DNA of 64,000 bases from Staphylococcus arlettae (GCF_002902345.1 NZ_PPQB01000019.1:63321-127320), one strand, 5' to 3'; counted from the first letter of the stretch, positions 18,003 to 26,900 are shown. Made by a program: numbers and translations. The notes: generated by a model not told the origin, from the letters alone.

Positions 18003-18094
18003 AGCATAATTAATAGGCTATAATCAGTACAGCAACTATACTGGTCATAGCATAATTAATAGGCTATAATCAGTACAGCAACTATACTGGTCAT
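18003..18094. repeat. Exact 46-bp tandem duplication of a hairpin sequence
   Basis: The 46-bp unit beginning AGCATAATTAATAGGCTATA occurs twice in a row (18003-18048 and 18049-18094) without a mismatch. Each unit holds half of an imperfect palindrome, AGGCTATAATCAGTACAG against its near complement ending ATAGCCT. The last arm, completed at 18095-18101, is followed by TTTTTATT. It reads as a terminator-like hairpin recently duplicated by slippage. Confidence 0.85.
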
Positions 18095-18436
18095 AGCCTA
18101 TTTTTATTATCTTATATTATAGTAGTTAAGTATCATAACGTTTACTATTAAAATTTACGCTTCATGAAAAACAGTTTTGTACTGTAGTATCGCTACAATA
18201 TACAATACAAAACTGAAAATAAGACAAAAAATTGAAGGATATTTTCTCTTATAAAAATTTAAAGTGAACGATTACTCATTAGTTATCTTCATAATAATAT
18301 CGCTACAAGTATTACTATGTAACATAATGATACATCTCATCCATAGTTATATTTAACCGTTTTAACTACTACTAAAACTTAAAATAAACAAATTAATTAC
18401 ATACTATTTACACTTTTACCAAAATAACGCAGTCAA
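18095..18436. other. Intergenic stretch with one stem-loop
   Basis: No gene or recognised RNA is seen. A stem-loop is formed by CAGTTTTGTA (18172-18181) and TACAAAACTG (18206-18215), with an inner CTGTAG/CTACA pairing. It could be a terminator remnant or a structured 3' region; nothing more can be said. Confidence 0.4.
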
Positions 18437-19837
18437 CTATACATTTTTTATATCTTTACGCTTCTTAATACCTATGCCACTAAAACCATAAAACAACGCA
18501 AATATGATACATAGATAACACGGCACTGTCCAAATAAAGAACTGGTCAACAGTCACTCCTAATTGTTGCGTGTAGTAGATGCCGGAAGTCCCCCATGGAA
18601 TCAATGGAATAATCATTGTTCCTGAATCTTCTAAAGTTCGAGATAAATTTGAACGATCTAAATCCATTTTATTATACATATCCATCATCAATACACCAAC
18701 CATGATAATAACAACAGAGGCAACTCCAGCAGCTAATACCATAATTAAGCTACCAATAATTGTTACTAAAATTAGTTGTCCGACCGAATGGATATTACTA
18801 GAAATTCTATGAAGAATAACATCTAAACAACCTGCTTTTTCAACAATTCCTGCAAATGCATAACCCGTAAATATTGTGACGAGTATCTCTGTCATACTCA
18901 TCATTCCCCCCTGCTGAATGAGAGTCATAGTACGTTCAGATAAACCATCACTATGTATCAACATAGACTGGTTAAAGCCATCAAATGTAGATTTAAATCC
19001 ATCAACTATATTAAATTTATTATTGAACGTTCCAACTAAAATCGCACTTAAACTCGATATCAACATCGCTGGTACGGTTGCAATTTTACAAATCAAACAA
19101 ATAATAATAATAATGATCGGTAGCCATACAAAAACATTCAAGTTATAAATATTTTCCAATTCATTCAGTAATTGATTTATTTGTGAAGTATTTGCTGTCT
19201 GCTGTAAGCCTAAGCCTGCAAAAAACCAAACGATTAAACCAATAATTGAAGCTGGTACTGTTGTCCATATCATCGCTCTAATATGGCTAAAAATATTAAC
19301 TTTTGTAACCAGTGCAGCTAAATTTGTTGTATCTGATAACGGCGACATCTTATCCCCAAACACAGCACCTGCAATAATAGCCCCAGCAGCCATGCCATCA
19401 TCTATATTTAATTGATGTGCTATAGCCATTAACGAAATACCTGCTGTGGAAGCAGAACCCCATGCTGTACCTGTCGCAACTGATGTTATTGCACAAATAA
19501 TAAATGCAGACACTAAAAAATAATGCGGATTAAGAAATTCTAAACCATAATAAATTAATGCTGGTACCGTACCGGAATACATCCAAGTTCCGACAACGAT
19601 ACCAACTGCTAATATAATGAATAATGCTGGCATTGCTGTAGATAAGCGCTTAGTAATGCCATCTTCTAAGTCTGACCATTTCAATCCAACACGTTTAGCA
19701 ATCCACGCAGCATAAGCTGAAGACATTATCAATAATGCCTGTATCGGTATTTCAAATACTACAAATCCAGTAATCACAATAATAACCATTACAATAATAG
19801 TTGATATTGCTTCCAAAAATGTTGGTTGTCTTACCAT
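18437..19837 (-). CDS. nhaC: NhaC-family Na+/H+ antiporter
   Basis: A 466-residue membrane protein with about eleven hydrophobic segments. The family block GAVFGDKMSPLSDTTNLAAL lies near residue 165, with SVATGTAWGSASTAGISLMA before it and IIPLIPWGTSGIYYTQQLGV near the C-terminus. NhaC proteins exchange Na+ for H+, though several NhaC-family members carry organic solutes. The ATG follows AAGGGGG. It lies 33 bp after an opine-dehydrogenase-like gene on the same strand, an arrangement I recall from S. aureus, so the two may share a transcript and a function. Confidence 0.85.
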   Translation of the reverse strand: MVRQPTFLEAISTIIVMVIIVITGFVVFEIPIQALLIMSSAYAAWIAKRVGLKWSDLEDGITKRLSTAMPALFIILAVGIVVGTWMYSGTVPALIYYGLEFLNPHYFLVSAFIICAITSVATGTAWGSASTAGISLMAIAHQLNIDDGMAAGAIIAGAVFGDKMSPLSDTTNLAALVTKVNIFSHIRAMIWTTVPASIIGLIVWFFAGLGLQQTANTSQINQLLNELENIYNLNVFVWLPIIIIIICLICKIATVPAMLISSLSAILVGTFNNKFNIVDGFKSTFDGFNQSMLIHSDGLSERTMTLIQQGGMMSMTEILVTIFTGYAFAGIVEKAGCLDVILHRISSNIHSVGQLILVTIIGSLIMVLAAGVASVVIIMVGVLMMDMYNKMDLDRSNLSRTLEDSGTMIIPLIPWGTSGIYYTQQLGVTVDQFFIWTVPCYLCIIFALFYGFSGIGIKKRKDIKNV

Positions 19838-19870
19838 ACACAGTCCCCCTTATTCAATTAGTTACGGTTA

Positions 19871-20941
19871 TTAGTCTAAACCGAGTTTATCGACCCCTAA
19901 CTCTTCTACTGTAAGTCCCTCTTCAAAAAAATCTCTTTCTAATATAGTAGATGCAAGCACGATAATTGCATCAATGTTCGGTGTACTCACATCTATTAGT
20001 CTGCCTAGACTTGACCATAAAACTAAACCAAAAGCTATATCTTCTGTTAAGTATCTATTTTTCACTTCATTCGGACCATTTATTTGTGAAAACACTGGAC
20101 TCGTATTAAACAAACGATTTAAAGGTTCATCTTCATCTTCTTGTGATAAATAACCTCTTTCAATTCTGGCACCTTTAGCAGTATTAAGTTCAAAACCTAG
20201 TTTTCTACCTAATGCTAAACGTTCTAATTCTACTGCATGCAACAATTTAATCGTATGCTTAGTGATACCTTCTTTATATAATGAGAAGTCATCTGCATAA
20301 TCAATTCGGCCTACATTGAGCAATGTAGGACCTGGATGAACTTCAGGGTTTCCATTTTCTAAATTAGTCTTCCATAAACTTTCTTCTTTCACTATATATG
20401 GATAAAGTTTTTCTATTAACTTAAATGAATCTGATAAATACTCAGCATCATACGTAGTAAAATGTACTTTACGAACATTGAGTGATAAGTTTACTTCTGC
20501 TGTATTAAAATTAACACGCGTACCATAAGTTAAAGTATTTACCTCTGCAAATTTAGGCATTACATCAATATGCATATCTTCTAAAACATTAATAAATCGA
20601 ATAGACCCCATAGCTGCTGCAATATTAAATAAAATCAGTTGTTTGTCAGTCACAAAAGGCGCCATAGTTTGTGCATAATGCTCTATAAACGATGACGGAA
20701 TAATAACTTGAATCACTTCTGCTCCTTCTAGCACATATTCCATATCATCACTAACATTTGTAAATGGTACAAATTGTTCACTGCCTTCATTCTTAAAATC
20801 GAAGCCACCTCGTTCCATCGCCTTATCAAACTTGTGTATCGATTGATTACGGCAATATAATTTAACCTCATGTCCTTTATTAACCATATCTAGCGCTGCA
20901 GTAACAGCACCATTGCCTGATCCAACAATTGCTATTTTCAT
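19871..20941 (-). CDS. NAD/NADP octopine/nopaline dehydrogenase family protein
   Basis: A 356-residue two-domain dehydrogenase. The N-terminal Rossmann motif is MKIAIVGSGNGAVTAALDM (GxGxxxA). The C-terminal opine dehydrogenase domain includes NPEVHPGPTLLNVGRIDYA, with the conserved His of the family, and EDIAFGLVLWSSLGR. Family members condense amino acids with 2-oxo acids or act on related substrates. It is not obviously CntM, the staphylopine enzyme, since no cntL, cntK or transporter genes adjoin. The real substrate is unknown. It is co-directional with and just upstream of nhaC. Confidence 0.82.
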   Translation of the reverse strand: MKIAIVGSGNGAVTAALDMVNKGHEVKLYCRNQSIHKFDKAMERGGFDFKNEGSEQFVPFTNVSDDMEYVLEGAEVIQVIIPSSFIEHYAQTMAPFVTDKQLILFNIAAAMGSIRFINVLEDMHIDVMPKFAEVNTLTYGTRVNFNTAEVNLSLNVRKVHFTTYDAEYLSDSFKLIEKLYPYIVKEESLWKTNLENGNPEVHPGPTLLNVGRIDYADDFSLYKEGITKHTIKLLHAVELERLALGRKLGFELNTAKGARIERGYLSQEDEDEPLNRLFNTSPVFSQINGPNEVKNRYLTEDIAFGLVLWSSLGRLIDVSTPNIDAIIVLASTILERDFFEEGLTVEELGVDKLGLD

Positions 20942-21098
20942 AATTTCCCTTCTTTCTATAAAAATACTTGTTAGGCTTTATTCATCTTTATAACCTAACT
21001 CTGTTGTTTATAAACTATAGTAAAAACCAAATTCAACTTATTTCTTATATATATAATACTAAGTATTTGCTATAATACACTGAAAAGGAGTGATATTC

Positions 21099-21479
21099 GT
21101 GACTGAACACGTGCATGAGGATACTGAATTTAACATGGATAAAAATCGCCTTAACCAGTCTAGCAAGGATGATAGACTGATGGCAATGCTTATTTATATC
21201 TTGAGTTTTTTCACTGGTTTTATTGGGCCGTTAATTATTTGGTTGATCAAACGAGAAGAATCAGCTTTTGTTGATCGCGCTGGCAAGAATTATTTTAATT
21301 TTATTCTCTCTTACTTTATTTGGGGAATCATTAGTGGTATTTTAGTTTTTATTATTATTGGCATTATTACTTCATTTGTTTTAGGAATACTTTCGCTTAT
21401 CTTTACAATTGTAGCTATTGTGAAAGCAAATAATGGCGAAGATTATTTACCACCATTATCTATTAGATTTTTCAAATAA
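21099..21479 (+). CDS. DUF4870-type small membrane protein
   Basis: A 126-residue protein with a charged N-terminus and three hydrophobic segments. RLMAMLIYILSFFTGFIGPLIIWLIKREES and FVDRAGKNYFNFILSYFIW are the typical DUF4870 blocks (hydrophobic helix, then KxxS and FVDxxGKxxxNF). The function of the family is unknown. The GTG at 21099 is eight bases after AAGGAG; an upstream GTG overlaps that site. Terminator hairpins follow, before the second CHAP gene. Confidence 0.8.
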   Translation: MTEHVHEDTEFNMDKNRLNQSSKDDRLMAMLIYILSFFTGFIGPLIIWLIKREESAFVDRAGKNYFNFILSYFIWGIISGILVFIIIGIITSFVLGILSLIFTIVAIVKANNGEDYLPPLSIRFFK

Positions 21480-21595
21480 TAGTTACACAATTTTGTGATA
21501 TTTTACAGCCATTGTAATAGTAAAAACGCATTTACATTATTTTTTCAATGTAAAGCAACTAATATAGGGCTTTGCGCCTTGTCTTAATTTTGTAA

Positions 21596-21636
21596 CCTTA
21601 CACATCGTTTATTACAACGATATGTGAGGTTTTTTT
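21596..21636 (+). terminator. Terminator after the DUF4870 gene
   Basis: CCTTACACATCGTT pairs with AACGATATGTGAGG and is followed by seven T. A weaker hairpin (TTTACATT/AATGTAAA) lies just upstream around 21533-21554. Confidence 0.8.
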
Positions 21637-21642
21637 AATTAC

Positions 21643-21659
21643 TTTACAAAACAATAACA
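21643..21659 (+). promoter_or_regulatory. WalR box upstream of the second CHAP gene
   Basis: TTTACA-AAACA-ATAACA is an exact reverse match to TGTWAH-N5-TGTWAH, about 139 bp before the start. The flanking sequence resembles the region around the other WalR box (17051-17067), including a downstream TCTGATA and TTGTCGT. Confidence 0.7.
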
Positions 21660-21797
21660 TTCCACACAAACGTAAATTTATCTGATACAGTATGACTTGT
21701 CGTTGAAAAAAATGAATTCGCGGCTAAAAATTTTAACTCAGACAATCAAACGAATTACTATATAAGTTAGACAAAATCTTGGGAGGATATTTTAATT

Positions 21798-22265
21798 ATG
21801 AAAAAATTAGTAACAGCTACAACATTAACAGCAGGTATTGGAGCAGCAATCGTAGGATTAGATCACGGACAAGAAGCAAATGCCGCAGAAACTACACAAT
21901 CAACTCAAACTACACAATCAACTACAACACAAAGTTCAAGTGGTAACTTATACACTGCTGGACAATGTACTTGGTATGTATTTGATAAAGTAGGCGGAGA
22001 TATTGGATCTACATGGGGAAATGCAAATAACTGGGCTTCAGCAGCATCTTCAGCAGGTTATACTGTAAATAATTCACCAGAAGCTGGATCAATTTTACAA
22101 TCTTCATCAGGTCCAATGGGCCACGTTGCATACGTTGAAAATGTAAATAGCGATGGTTCAGTTGAAGTATCTGAAATGAACTATAGCGGTGGACCTTACT
22201 CAGTAAGTGAACGTACTATTCCTGCTGGTGAAGCTAGTTCATATAACTACATCCACGTTAACTAA
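21798..22265 (+). CDS. Short SsaA-like CHAP-domain cell-wall hydrolase
   Basis: A 155-residue secreted CHAP protein. The signal peptide ends near residue 29 (EANAAETT), then a short Thr/Ser/Gln-rich linker leads into a CHAP domain with Cys57 ([16 protein letters not shown]), His109 (GHVAYVENV) and Glu114. The domain is very similar to that of the 17201-17938 protein, but the long Tyr/Asn-rich linker is missing. Start follows GGGAGGATATTTTAATT. The two genes also share upstream sequence including the WalR box, so they are gene-plus-promoter duplicates and probably peptidoglycan hydrolases of the WalKR regulon. Confidence 0.88.
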   Translation: MKKLVTATTLTAGIGAAIVGLDHGQEANAAETTQSTQTTQSTTTQSSSGNLYTAGQCTWYVFDKVGGDIGSTWGNANNWASAASSAGYTVNNSPEAGSILQSSSGPMGHVAYVENVNSDGSVEVSEMNYSGGPYSVSERTIPAGEASSYNYIHVN

Positions 22266-22294
22266 TAAGACAAATAAATTAACAAATATTTTGT

Positions 22295-22332
22295 AAGAGG
22301 CTGGGACAATATTGATTGTCCTAGCCTCTTTT
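22295..22332 (+). terminator. Terminator of the second CHAP gene
   Basis: AAGAGGCTGGGACAAT pairs with ATTGTCCTAGCCTCTT, followed by TTTC. It abuts the tandem repeat that follows. Confidence 0.85.
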
Positions 22333-22603
22333 CATATTGGCAGTAGCTGACTGCATTGAAAATGCCCTTTAAACCAATCTTGTTTCAATGCTAGTCATCC
22401 TTGCCGGGGTGGGACGACGAAATCATTTTTTCAAAATCAGATTTCTGTCCCACTCCATATTTTATTCGAAACCTTTTTTCATATTGGCAGTAGCTGACTG
22501 CATTGAAAATGCGTTTAAACCAAGCTTTGCTTCAATGCTAGTCATCCTTGCCGGGGTGGGACAACGAAATCATTTTTTCAAAATCAGATTTCTGTCCCAC
22601 TCC
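22333..22603. repeat. Tandem copies of an interspersed intergenic hairpin repeat (147-bp period)
   Basis: Two near-identical units (22333-22456 and 22480-22603) start with CATATTGGCAGTAGCTGACT and end in TTTCTGTCCCACTCC, 147 bp apart. Each unit contains two hairpins: a CATTGAAAATG arm against CTTCAATGCTAGTCATC, and GTGGGACNACGAAATC against GATTTCTGTCCCAC. Degenerate copies lie at 30565-30676 (reversed) and 45802-45925. A 73-codon frame across the repeats is an artefact. Confidence 0.85.
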
Positions 22604-22709
22604 CTTTGATTACTACAATATATGCATTTACTAACTGAATGGGCACTTTGCACTTCTATTTAAAATTTGAGAAAATGGAGTGGTTTATTACTAAAAGGGA
22701 GATGCAAAC

Positions 22710-23033
22710 ATGCAATGGTTAAAAGTTATCTTAGCAGGTATCATAGAAGTAATTTGGGTAACAGGACTTAATATTGCTGACTCAACTTTTGCTTGGATTA
22801 TCGTCATATTATTTATTGGCTTAAGCTTTTATTTGGTAATCTCAGCTTGCAAAAGTTTGCCAGTTGGGACAGTATACGCCATTTTTGTTGGCCTAGGTAC
22901 TGTTGGTACTGTACTTGTCGAAATGGTGTTATTTAATAATCCATTTAATTTCACAAAAATGGTGTTCATTATTATTTTAATCATAGGTATTATTGGGTTA
23001 AAACTTTCAACAGAAGAAGAAGGTGAAACATAA
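22710..23033 (+). CDS. Small multidrug resistance (SMR) protein, subunit 1
   Basis: A 107-residue four-helix membrane protein of the SMR family. The conserved first-helix glutamate is in GIIEVIWVTGLN (Glu13), with LPVGTVYAIFVGLGTVGTVLVE as the third-helix block. It overlaps the next SMR gene by one base. Paired SMR genes of this kind (YkkC/YkkD type) form heterodimeric proton-coupled exporters of cations or guanidinium-like compounds. The start follows AAAGGGAG. I see no guanidine riboswitch in the leader, so the substrate is open. Confidence 0.87.
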   Translation: MQWLKVILAGIIEVIWVTGLNIADSTFAWIIVILFIGLSFYLVISACKSLPVGTVYAIFVGLGTVGTVLVEMVLFNNPFNFTKMVFIIILIIGIIGLKLSTEEEGET

Positions 23034-23347
23034 TGGCATGGCTAATTTTATTAATAGCTGGTTGTTTAGAAATAATGGGTGTTATTTTATTAAATGAAAT
23101 AACTAGAACTAAAAATAAATGGTTAGTCGTGTGTTTAGCAATTGCATTTATTTGTAGTTTTAGTACTTTAAAACTGGCGATGAATGGCATTCCCATGGGC
23201 ACTGCTTATGCTATATGGAGTGGTATGGGTACAGGTGGTGGCACTGTAGTTGGGATGTTGTTTTATAATGAGTCAAAAAATAAAAAACGCGTTTTCTATA
23301 TCGGCATGATTATCGTTGCCGTAATTGGACTAAAAATGATTAGCTAA
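23033..23347 (+). CDS. Small multidrug resistance (SMR) protein, subunit 2
   Basis: A 104-residue SMR protein with GCLEIMGVILLNE (Glu13 in helix 1) and GIPMGTAYAIWSGMGTGGGT in helix 3. Its ATG shares the last base of the preceding stop codon, so translation is coupled and the two probably form a heterodimer. The two proteins differ in C-terminal charge: subunit 1 ends in EEEGET while this one ends at MIS after a basic loop, consistent with opposite membrane topologies. Confidence 0.87.
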   Translation: MAWLILLIAGCLEIMGVILLNEITRTKNKWLVVCLAIAFICSFSTLKLAMNGIPMGTAYAIWSGMGTGGGTVVGMLFYNESKNKKRVFYIGMIIVAVIGLKMIS

Positions 23348-23408
23348 GCGTTTCCATTTGTTACTTATGCTATTCTTTAATATACTTATTTTAAAGGAAG
23401 TGATACAT

Positions 23409-24365
23409 ATGACAAAAGTATTTATCGCAGGAGCAATACCTGAAGCTGGGCTTAATTTACTTAAAGCTCAATTTGATGTTGAAATGTATGAAGGTGAAGG
23501 CCTTATTGATCAACAAACATTAAAAGAAGGTGTCAAAGATGCTGATGCACTCATCAGTTTATTATCTACAAATGTAGATAAAAATATTATTGATGCTGGT
23601 AGTAAGTTACAAATTATCGCAAATTATGGAGCTGGCTTTAATAATGTCGATGTTGATTACGCACGTCAATTGAATATTGATGTTACTAACACTCCAAAAG
23701 CTTCTACTAATTCAACTGCGGAATTAACCTTTGCTTTAGTATTAGCAACAGCACGTAGAATCGCAGAAGGTGATAGATTATGTCGCACTACAGGCTTCGA
23801 TGGCTGGGCACCACTCTTCTTTAGAGGGCGTGAAGTATCAGGCAAGACTATAGGTATTATAGGATTAGGTGAAATTGGTAGCGCCGTCGCACGAAGAGCT
23901 AAAGCATTCGATATGGATGTTCTATATACTGGTCCTAACCAAAAACCTGATAAAGAAAAAGAAATCGGTGCAAAATATGTTGACTTAGATACATTGTTAG
24001 CCAATGCTGATTTTGTAACAATCAATGCTGCGTATAGCCCACAATTACATCACATGATAGATACACCACAATTCAAACAAATGAAATCTACAAGTTATTT
24101 AATTAATGCTGCACGTGGCCCTATCGTAAATGAGCAAGCATTAGTCGATGCACTGAAAGCTAAAGACATTGAAGGCGCCGCACTAGATGTCTTTGAATTT
24201 GAACCTAAAATTAACGACGAACTTAAAACATTAGACAATGTCGTAATTACCCCTCATATCGGTAATGCCACATTTGAATCACGTGATATGATGTCGAAAA
24301 TAGTCGCTAATGATACGATTCTTAAATTAACAGGTGAGCAACCACAATATATTGTAAATAAATAA
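23409..24365 (+). CDS. NAD(P)-dependent D-2-hydroxyacid dehydrogenase (glyoxylate/hydroxypyruvate reductase type)
   Basis: A 318-residue member of the D-isomer 2-hydroxyacid dehydrogenases. The nucleotide loop is GIIGLGEIGSAVARR. The substrate arginine is in INAARGPIVNE, the catalytic pair is the Glu in DVFEFEP and the His in VITPHIGNAT. These suit reduction of glyoxylate or a similar 2-oxo acid. The ATG at 23409 follows AAAGGAAGTG; the longer frame upstream is spurious. It is followed by a GACTAGGACA-type terminator. Confidence 0.88.
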   Translation: MTKVFIAGAIPEAGLNLLKAQFDVEMYEGEGLIDQQTLKEGVKDADALISLLSTNVDKNIIDAGSKLQIIANYGAGFNNVDVDYARQLNIDVTNTPKASTNSTAELTFALVLATARRIAEGDRLCRTTGFDGWAPLFFRGREVSGKTIGIIGLGEIGSAVARRAKAFDMDVLYTGPNQKPDKEKEIGAKYVDLDTLLANADFVTINAAYSPQLHHMIDTPQFKQMKSTSYLINAARGPIVNEQALVDALKAKDIEGAALDVFEFEPKINDELKTLDNVVITPHIGNATFESRDMMSKIVANDTILKLTGEQPQYIVNK

Positions 24366-24372
24366 AATATGA

Positions 24373-24411
24373 AAAGAGACTAGGACAAAATTGGTTCGTC
24401 CTAGTCTCTTT
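24373..24411. terminator. Bidirectional terminator
   Basis: AAAGAGACTAGGACAAA pairs with TCGTCCTAGTCTCTTT between convergent genes. Confidence 0.85.
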
Positions 24412-24423
24412 ATATATGTCATA

Positions 24424-25548
24424 TTATTTATCTTTTGTTTTATAAATGAACTTTGTTTGTCTTGCTAATAAACTATTAGGTATACGTTTGGCAATAGCAT
24501 TTCTTACTTTGATAAATAAACGTTGCGTAGATTGTGCCACTTTTCCTATTTTACGTGACTTTTTAATGATTTTTTTCGTATGTTTCACACGTAATTTATC
24601 ATATCTTTCCAATGCTTGATCAAAATCATAAGTTTCTAAACAGTTAGCCAAAACGATAGCATCTTCCATCGCTTGCCCTGCACCCTGTCCTAAATTTGGC
24701 GTAGTCGCATGTGCTGCATCACCTAACAATACTGTACGGTTGTACACAAAGGTTTTGAGAGGTTTCAAATCATAAATATTATGCAATAAGATTCCTGTCT
24801 CACTTTGTTTATCTAATACTTCCCTTACTTCATTAGGAAAATTATTAAAACGTGCTTGTAAATGTGGTTTACCATACGTTTGATATTCAGTGTTGTGGAT
24901 TTTAGCATTAATGGCAATAAACCAATATACTTTATTATTCAATAATGGCACAATGCCAACTCTACCTTGTTTCGACCAATATTCTGTCGCAGTATTAGCA
25001 TCTTTTAATTGCACATCATTGACTAAACCTCTGAACACTGTATAACCTTGGTAATTGACTTTAGTATTAGGTGCTACACTAGCTCTAACACTTGAGTGAA
25101 GCCCATCTGCACCGATACAAAGGTCAAATGTTTCTGCCTCGTGTTTTTCAAAATGAACTGTTACTTTATTAGCCTCATTTTCAATGCTAAGTACTTGATA
25201 TCCTGTATAAATAGAAGACGATTGCACGTACGATTGAATTGTTTCTAATAAACTTTGACGTTCTAACGTTAAATTTATAGTATTTCGTTTCAATTTTATT
25301 TTTGATAAAGCTGTGCCAGAATTATCCGCTATTGCTAGTGTATCGATAATTTGTCCTGCATTTTTAATGCCTTTTGCTAAATCGTGGTTATGCAATTTAT
25401 CTATGACATTACCGCCGATACCGATTCCTGCACCTACTTCACTAAGTTCCTGATTTTTTTCAAATACTTTTACTTCATGTCCATGTTCTTGTAATAATGC
25501 AGCCACGGTTAGACCACCGATTCCTGCACCTACTACTGCTATTTTCAC
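24424..25548 (-). CDS. FAD-dependent monooxygenase (salicylate hydroxylase-like)
   Basis: A 374-residue group A flavin monooxygenase (PHBH fold). It has the FAD dinucleotide motif VVGAGIGGLTVAALL at residue 5, GADGLHS in the middle (the DG motif) and GDAAHATTPNLGQGAGQAMED (second FAD motif, GD). The C-terminus is lysine/arginine-rich. The substrate is unknown. No aromatic degradation genes adjoin, so a housekeeping or detoxification role is as likely as catabolism. The ribosome-binding site is weak (AGGTG). Confidence 0.85.
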   Translation of the reverse strand: MKIAVVGAGIGGLTVAALLQEHGHEVKVFEKNQELSEVGAGIGIGGNVIDKLHNHDLAKGIKNAGQIIDTLAIADNSGTALSKIKLKRNTINLTLERQSLLETIQSYVQSSSIYTGYQVLSIENEANKVTVHFEKHEAETFDLCIGADGLHSSVRASVAPNTKVNYQGYTVFRGLVNDVQLKDANTATEYWSKQGRVGIVPLLNNKVYWFIAINAKIHNTEYQTYGKPHLQARFNNFPNEVREVLDKQSETGILLHNIYDLKPLKTFVYNRTVLLGDAAHATTPNLGQGAGQAMEDAIVLANCLETYDFDQALERYDKLRVKHTKKIIKKSRKIGKVAQSTQRLFIKVRNAIAKRIPNSLLARQTKFIYKTKDK

Positions 25549-25602
25549 TTTATTTGCACCTCATATCTAAAATTGTAAGCCTCTGATATCAACATGAAAA
25601 AG

Positions 25603-25640
25603 GGAATAACGCGACTGTATACGCACAACGTCATCCCTTA
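25603..25640 (-). terminator. Terminator of the glucosaminidase gene
   Basis: AAGGGATGACG pairs imperfectly with CGTTATTCCCTT, followed on the minus strand by TTTT. Confidence 0.7.
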
Positions 25641-25651
25641 TTCTATATATT

Positions 25652-26428
25652 TTATTTATAATAATGCTTACTAATATCGTCTTTCTTAATACCTAGTTTA
25701 TCATAGTAACGTTTCATAATTCGAGCAATATTTTCATCCCATTCTATATCACTAGCATATTGATGTTTTCCTGGGTTTTCGGGATTCCAGCGCATTTGAT
25801 ACAATGATATTTGGTCTTTATCAAAATAATTACCACGTACAAACTTAGCGCCTCCTTCAATTGCTTTTTCAGGCGAGTCCCATTTTTGCTGTTTGGCAAA
25901 ACTACTACCTGTCTGGACGGCCGCTTCATCGAATGCACCAATGCCAAAGAAATTATAGTAATGTTTACCATTATCTTTAATGCCCTTCGCTAAGTTCGAC
26001 TTACCATTACCCGTTTCTACTAATGCATGACTTATTAAATAAATAACATTTACATCATGTTTTTCCTGTGCTTCTAGAAATGCTTTCCCTTTATCTTTAA
26101 AAACACCCTTATCACGTAATATCTGATTCACTTCTTTTTCTGATAAGTATACAGGTTCTGAAATGTCCATATGATTTAAATCATCATTGCTATTTTCAAT
26201 TTTCATTGCTTCTGCTACTTCTGCTCTAGAAGCATCAACGAATTGTTGATTCTCTTCTTTCATATTCAATGTTCCTTCAGCTAACTGTCGATTAACAGCT
26301 TCATCAAATGTATATTTTTGTTTATTTTCAAATAACTCTGTTTCATTAATAATAAGTAAAATGGCAAATATCACTAAAATTATAGTCAAGAAAATCATAG
26401 GCAATCGCTGCTTCACTTTTTCATTCAT
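25652..26428 (-). CDS. Membrane-anchored N-acetylglucosaminidase (Sag-type)
   Basis: A 258-residue protein with one N-terminal transmembrane helix (about residues 10-28) and an extracellular glucosaminidase domain (Glyco_hydro_73/LytD-like). The catalytic region is in YLISHALVETGNGKSNLAKG, containing the conserved HALxETG. YYNFFGIGAFD and WDSPEKAIEGGAKFV are further family blocks. Such enzymes (SagA/SagB in S. aureus) shorten nascent glycan strands; SagB acts with the membrane protein SpdC/LyrA, also encoded here at 58509-59714. The position resembles the S. aureus SagA locus, but I leave the symbol open. Confidence 0.85.
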   Translation of the reverse strand: MNEKVKQRLPMIFLTIILVIFAILLIINETELFENKQKYTFDEAVNRQLAEGTLNMKEENQQFVDASRAEVAEAMKIENSNDDLNHMDISEPVYLSEKEVNQILRDKGVFKDKGKAFLEAQEKHDVNVIYLISHALVETGNGKSNLAKGIKDNGKHYYNFFGIGAFDEAAVQTGSSFAKQQKWDSPEKAIEGGAKFVRGNYFDKDQISLYQMRWNPENPGKHQYASDIEWDENIARIMKRYYDKLGIKKDDISKHYYK

Positions 26429-26455
26429 GCTCTAAAAACTCCTTGTAGCATTTAA

Positions 26456-26692
26456 TTAGGTTAATACATAATAAGCAAGAATCACTGCTAAGACCACAAT
26501 AGCAAATGATACATTAATAATTATTTTCATTGCCGTACGATCTCTAAACATTGAATTAAATATGACTAAGCTAATCGCTAATGAAACTGCAAACATAGTG
26601 ATAGCCATAATAAAATTCATCATAACTAAGAATATAATCCCTAATACTAAAAAGATATTAGAACATATTGCCATTACTTTTATCATCTTCAC
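26456..26692 (-). CDS. Small hydrophobic membrane protein, unknown
   Basis: A 78-residue protein with two or three transmembrane segments separated by one charged loop (FNSMFRDRTAMK). No family is recognised. The frame opens with GTG at 26692; an ATG two codons later (26686) is the alternative. The only upstream purine-rich sequence (GGGAGTGAG) is 14 or more bases away, so the start is uncertain. It lies 27 bp before the glucosaminidase gene on the same strand and may be co-transcribed with it. Confidence 0.6.
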   Translation of the reverse strand: MKMIKVMAICSNIFLVLGIIFLVMMNFIMAITMFAVSLAISLVIFNSMFRDRTAMKIIINVSFAIVVLAVILAYYVLT

Positions 26693-26900
26693 ATTAATAT
26701 GCGACTCACTCCCAACTGAATCAGTTTAACTATATACTTCTAACTTTCAAAATTGTATCATATTTTCAGTTGAAAGCTATAGCACAATTCTTTACAACAA
26801 ACGTTCATACCCAAGGTTTTATAATTGGCATACATTAACAATAACTAATCACTTATGTTAATAGACAGTTAAATTTCACTTTTAAAATTTAAGCAAACAC

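Noticed and set aside
19871..20941. Staphylopine synthase cntM
   Set aside because: The family is related, but there are no cntL/cntK or cnt transporter genes adjoining; the neighbour is nhaC.
22388..22609. A 73-codon open frame with an internal repeat of MLVILAGVG...
   Set aside because: It lies wholly inside the tandem intergenic repeat; the apparent protein repeat is the DNA repeat, and there is no ribosome-binding site.
22604..22709. Possible guanidine (ykkC) riboswitch before the paired SMR genes
   Set aside because: The conserved ykkC aptamer segments are not present and the leader is short.
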